Of a DNA stretch of 7,256 nucleotides, positions 5,760 to 7,256 are shown one piece after another; the first letter of the stretch is position 1; the number at the start of each line of letters is the position of its first letter. Made by a program: the position numbers and the translations under genes. This DNA comes from Tannerella sp. Its GTDB lineage: Bacteria; Bacteroidota; Bacteroidia; Bacteroidales; Tannerellaceae. The notes beneath the pieces are model-generated. The model made no database searches and was not told the origin of the DNA. It saw nothing but the letters and a program-made list of their open reading frames with translations. The stretch lies in NCBI GenBank assembly GCA_031259505.1, contig JAIRLL010000045.1, positions 1-7,256 of the forward strand, written 5' to 3'.

Positions 5760-6658
5760 AAAGATTGGGATTGATCACAGGTTTGTGGCTGTTTGTCGCG
5801 GCAGCAACGCAGGCGCAGTCTTCGGAACTGAATGCCCGCCTGACCATCAACAGCGACAAGATTCAGGGAACGAACAAGCAGATATTCACGACACTCCAGA
5901 CGGCGCTGAACGAATTTATCAGCAACAAGAAATGGACGACCGCCACACTCGCGCTGAACGAACGCATCGACTGCACGTTTACAATAATCCTGAACGAAAT
6001 GACGGACAGCCATTTTGTCGGCGAAATTCAGGTGCAGGCACGCCGTCCCGTGTACAACTCGGCGTATACCACGACGATATTCAATTTCCGCGACACGCAG
6101 TTCGACTTCGAATATACGGAATTCGAACCGCTGGAATATACCGAAAATACGCTCGAAAGCAATCTGACCGCGACAATCGTGTTCTACATATACGTAATTC
6201 TGGGTCTTGACTTCGACAGTTTCGCGCCCAAAGGCGGTACGCCTTTCCTGCAGGAAGCGCAACACATCGTCACGCTTGCCCAGTCGCAGATGGGATGGTC
6301 GGGCTGGAAAGCTTTCGACAGCGACCGCAACCGCCATGCGCTGGCCACGGCGCTGACGGAAAACAACAGTGATTTTTTCCGTCAGTTCTGGTATGATTAC
6401 CACCGCAAGGGACTGGACGAGATGGCCGCCAACGCCGACCGGGGACGGACGAACATCATCGCGGCGCTTCCCTCGCTGACCACGTTCAAGACCGCACGCC
6501 CCAACTCCGTCCTGCTGCAGGTGTTTTCGGATGCCAAACTAGACGAAGTCATTGCCCTCTATTCGAAAGCAACGACGCAGGAGAAACAGGACGGATATAA
6601 AATGATGTCGAACTTGTATCCGGCTGAAAGCATCCGGCTGGAAGCGATAAAAAAATAA
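5756..6658 (+). CDS. Secreted DUF4835-family protein, PorD-like (type IX secretion associated)
   Basis: A 300-residue exported protein. Residues 1-20 form a Sec signal peptide: MKRLG, a hydrophobic core, and a likely cut at AQA-like TQA|QSS after residue 20. There is no lipobox cysteine, so it should be periplasmic or loosely outer-membrane associated. The mature N-terminus (ELNARLTINSDKIQGTNKQI) and the central FYIYVILGLDFDSFAP stretch match my recollection of the DUF4835 family, restricted to Bacteroidota, some members of which are named PorD, a type IX secretion protein. I recall the name better than any experimental proof, so the functional link is tentative. Its ATG overlaps the coaBC stop in ATGA (5756-5759), implying translational coupling, and recN follows after 3 bases; this position is common in the phylum. 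No catalytic motif is visible. The C-terminal third looks helical. Confidence 0.85.
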   Translation: MKRLGLITGLWLFVAAATQAQSSELNARLTINSDKIQGTNKQIFTTLQTALNEFISNKKWTTATLALNERIDCTFTIILNEMTDSHFVGEIQVQARRPVYNSAYTTTIFNFRDTQFDFEYTEFEPLEYTENTLESNLTATIVFYIYVILGLDFDSFAPKGGTPFLQEAQHIVTLAQSQMGWSGWKAFDSDRNRHALATALTENNSDFFRQFWYDYHRKGLDEMAANADRGRTNIIAALPSLTTFKTARPNSVLLQVFSDAKLDEVIALYSKATTQEKQDGYKMMSNLYPAESIRLEAIKK

Positions 6659-6661
6659 TTC

Positions 6662-7256
6662 ATGCTGAAATCCTTATCCATAAAAAATTTTATCCTGATC
6701 GACAATCTGAATATACAGTTCGACGACGGGTTCTCCGTCCTGACGGGTGAAACAGGCGCAGGCAAATCCATCATACTGGGCGCACTGGCGCTGGTTCTGG
6801 GACAGCGTGCCGACAGCAAAAGCATTCAGGCAGGCTCTGAAAAATGCGTGGTAGAAGCCGTTTTCGACATTTCGGCATACCGTTTAGACACGTTTTTCGC
6901 CGCAAACGACCTCGAATACGACCGGCAAAACTGCATCCTGCGCCGCGAACTCCTGAACTCGGGCAAGTCGCGCGCTTTCGTGAACGACACGCCCGTGTCG
7001 CTGAACATACTGAAACTGCTCGGCGACCGGCTGATTGACATTCATTCTCAACATCAGAGCCTCCTGCTCGCAGACACGCATTTCCAGTTGAACGTGGTAG
7101 ACGTGATGGCCGGCACGGCGCCGCTGCTGAAAACCTACAGAGAAGAATACGACCGATACCTTTCGATTACGAATCAACTGGACGAACTGACGAAAAAAAT
7201 GCGGCAGGCAAAATCGGAAGAAGACTACATCCGCTTTCAACTCGAAGAACTGAACG
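6662..7256 (+). CDS. recN: DNA repair ATPase RecN, N-terminal part (3' end outside window)
   Basis: SMC-like ATPase that acts early in double-strand-break repair, bridging DNA ends before RecA-dependent recombination. The open frame runs off the window edge after 198 codons; full RecN proteins are about 550 residues. Visible: the N-terminal strand MLKSLSIKNFILIDNLNIQF, Walker A GETGAGKS (29-36), the LGQRAD segment (46-51) typical of RecN, and the Q-loop DIHSQHQ (126-132). From about residue 160 (KTYREEYDRYLSITNQLDEL) the heptad-like pattern of the long coiled coil begins. The start ATG 6662 lies 3 bases after the preceding stop and gives the canonical N-terminus. There is no promoter in the gap, so it is read from the upstream operon. 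Walker B and signature motifs are beyond the window. Confidence 0.96.
   Translation, partial: MLKSLSIKNFILIDNLNIQFDDGFSVLTGETGAGKSIILGALALVLGQRADSKSIQAGSEKCVVEAVFDISAYRLDTFFAANDLEYDRQNCILRRELLNSGKSRAFVNDTPVSLNILKLLGDRLIDIHSQHQSLLLADTHFQLNVVDVMAGTAPLLKTYREEYDRYLSITNQLDELTKKMRQAKSEEDYIRFQLEELN

Noticed and set aside
5387..6403. 338-residue open frame on the minus strand antisense to coaBC and the PorD-like gene
   Set aside because: Arg-, Val- and Phe-rich shadow translation; it crosses the boundary of two well-supported + strand genes and has no motif or promoter.

Overview
The window reads as chromosomal core DNA from a member of the Bacteroidota, most likely a relatively GC-rich Bacteroidales. 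Three things point there: two promoter -7 elements of the form TAnnTTTG (both TACCTTTG), a general lack of Shine-Dalgarno sequences, and the gene order dnaN - exonuclease - coaBC - DUF4835/PorD - recN. By eye the GC content is above one half. All recognisable genes lie on the + strand. I see no insertion sequence, phage gene, CRISPR array, tRNA or rRNA.

Layout. Bases 1-606 are the 3' part of hisS (histidyl-tRNA synthetase). After about 60 bases with a TACCTTTG -7 box comes rnpB, the RNA subunit of RNase P (about 666-1040). A MATE-family multidrug/sodium exporter starts only about 35 bases after rnpB, probably at a TTG codon (1075-2427). An AT-rich spacer (2428-2574) holds an octamer direct repeat, a nine-A tract and a second TACCTTTG box. 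From there a tight run of five genes continues to the end of the window: dnaN (beta clamp), a DEDDh 3'-5' exonuclease, coaBC (coenzyme A synthesis), a secreted DUF4835/PorD-type protein, and the 5' part of recN (DNA repair). Gaps in this run are 13 and 46 bases, then a 4-base overlap, then 3 bases, so it is probably one operon driven from the dnaN promoter.

Functionally the left side is translation and tRNA maturation (HisRS, RNase P), then an efflux pump. The right side mixes replication and repair (clamp, exonuclease, RecN) with CoA synthesis and one exported protein. This is a conserved housekeeping region and I found no clear new system in it. The points most worth a second look are a run of ten A residues exactly at the CoaC/CoaB domain junction of coaBC, where slippage in either direction would release a CoaC-only protein; the absence in CoaC of two residues that are catalytic in the E. 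coli enzyme; and the unusual rnpB/MATE junction.
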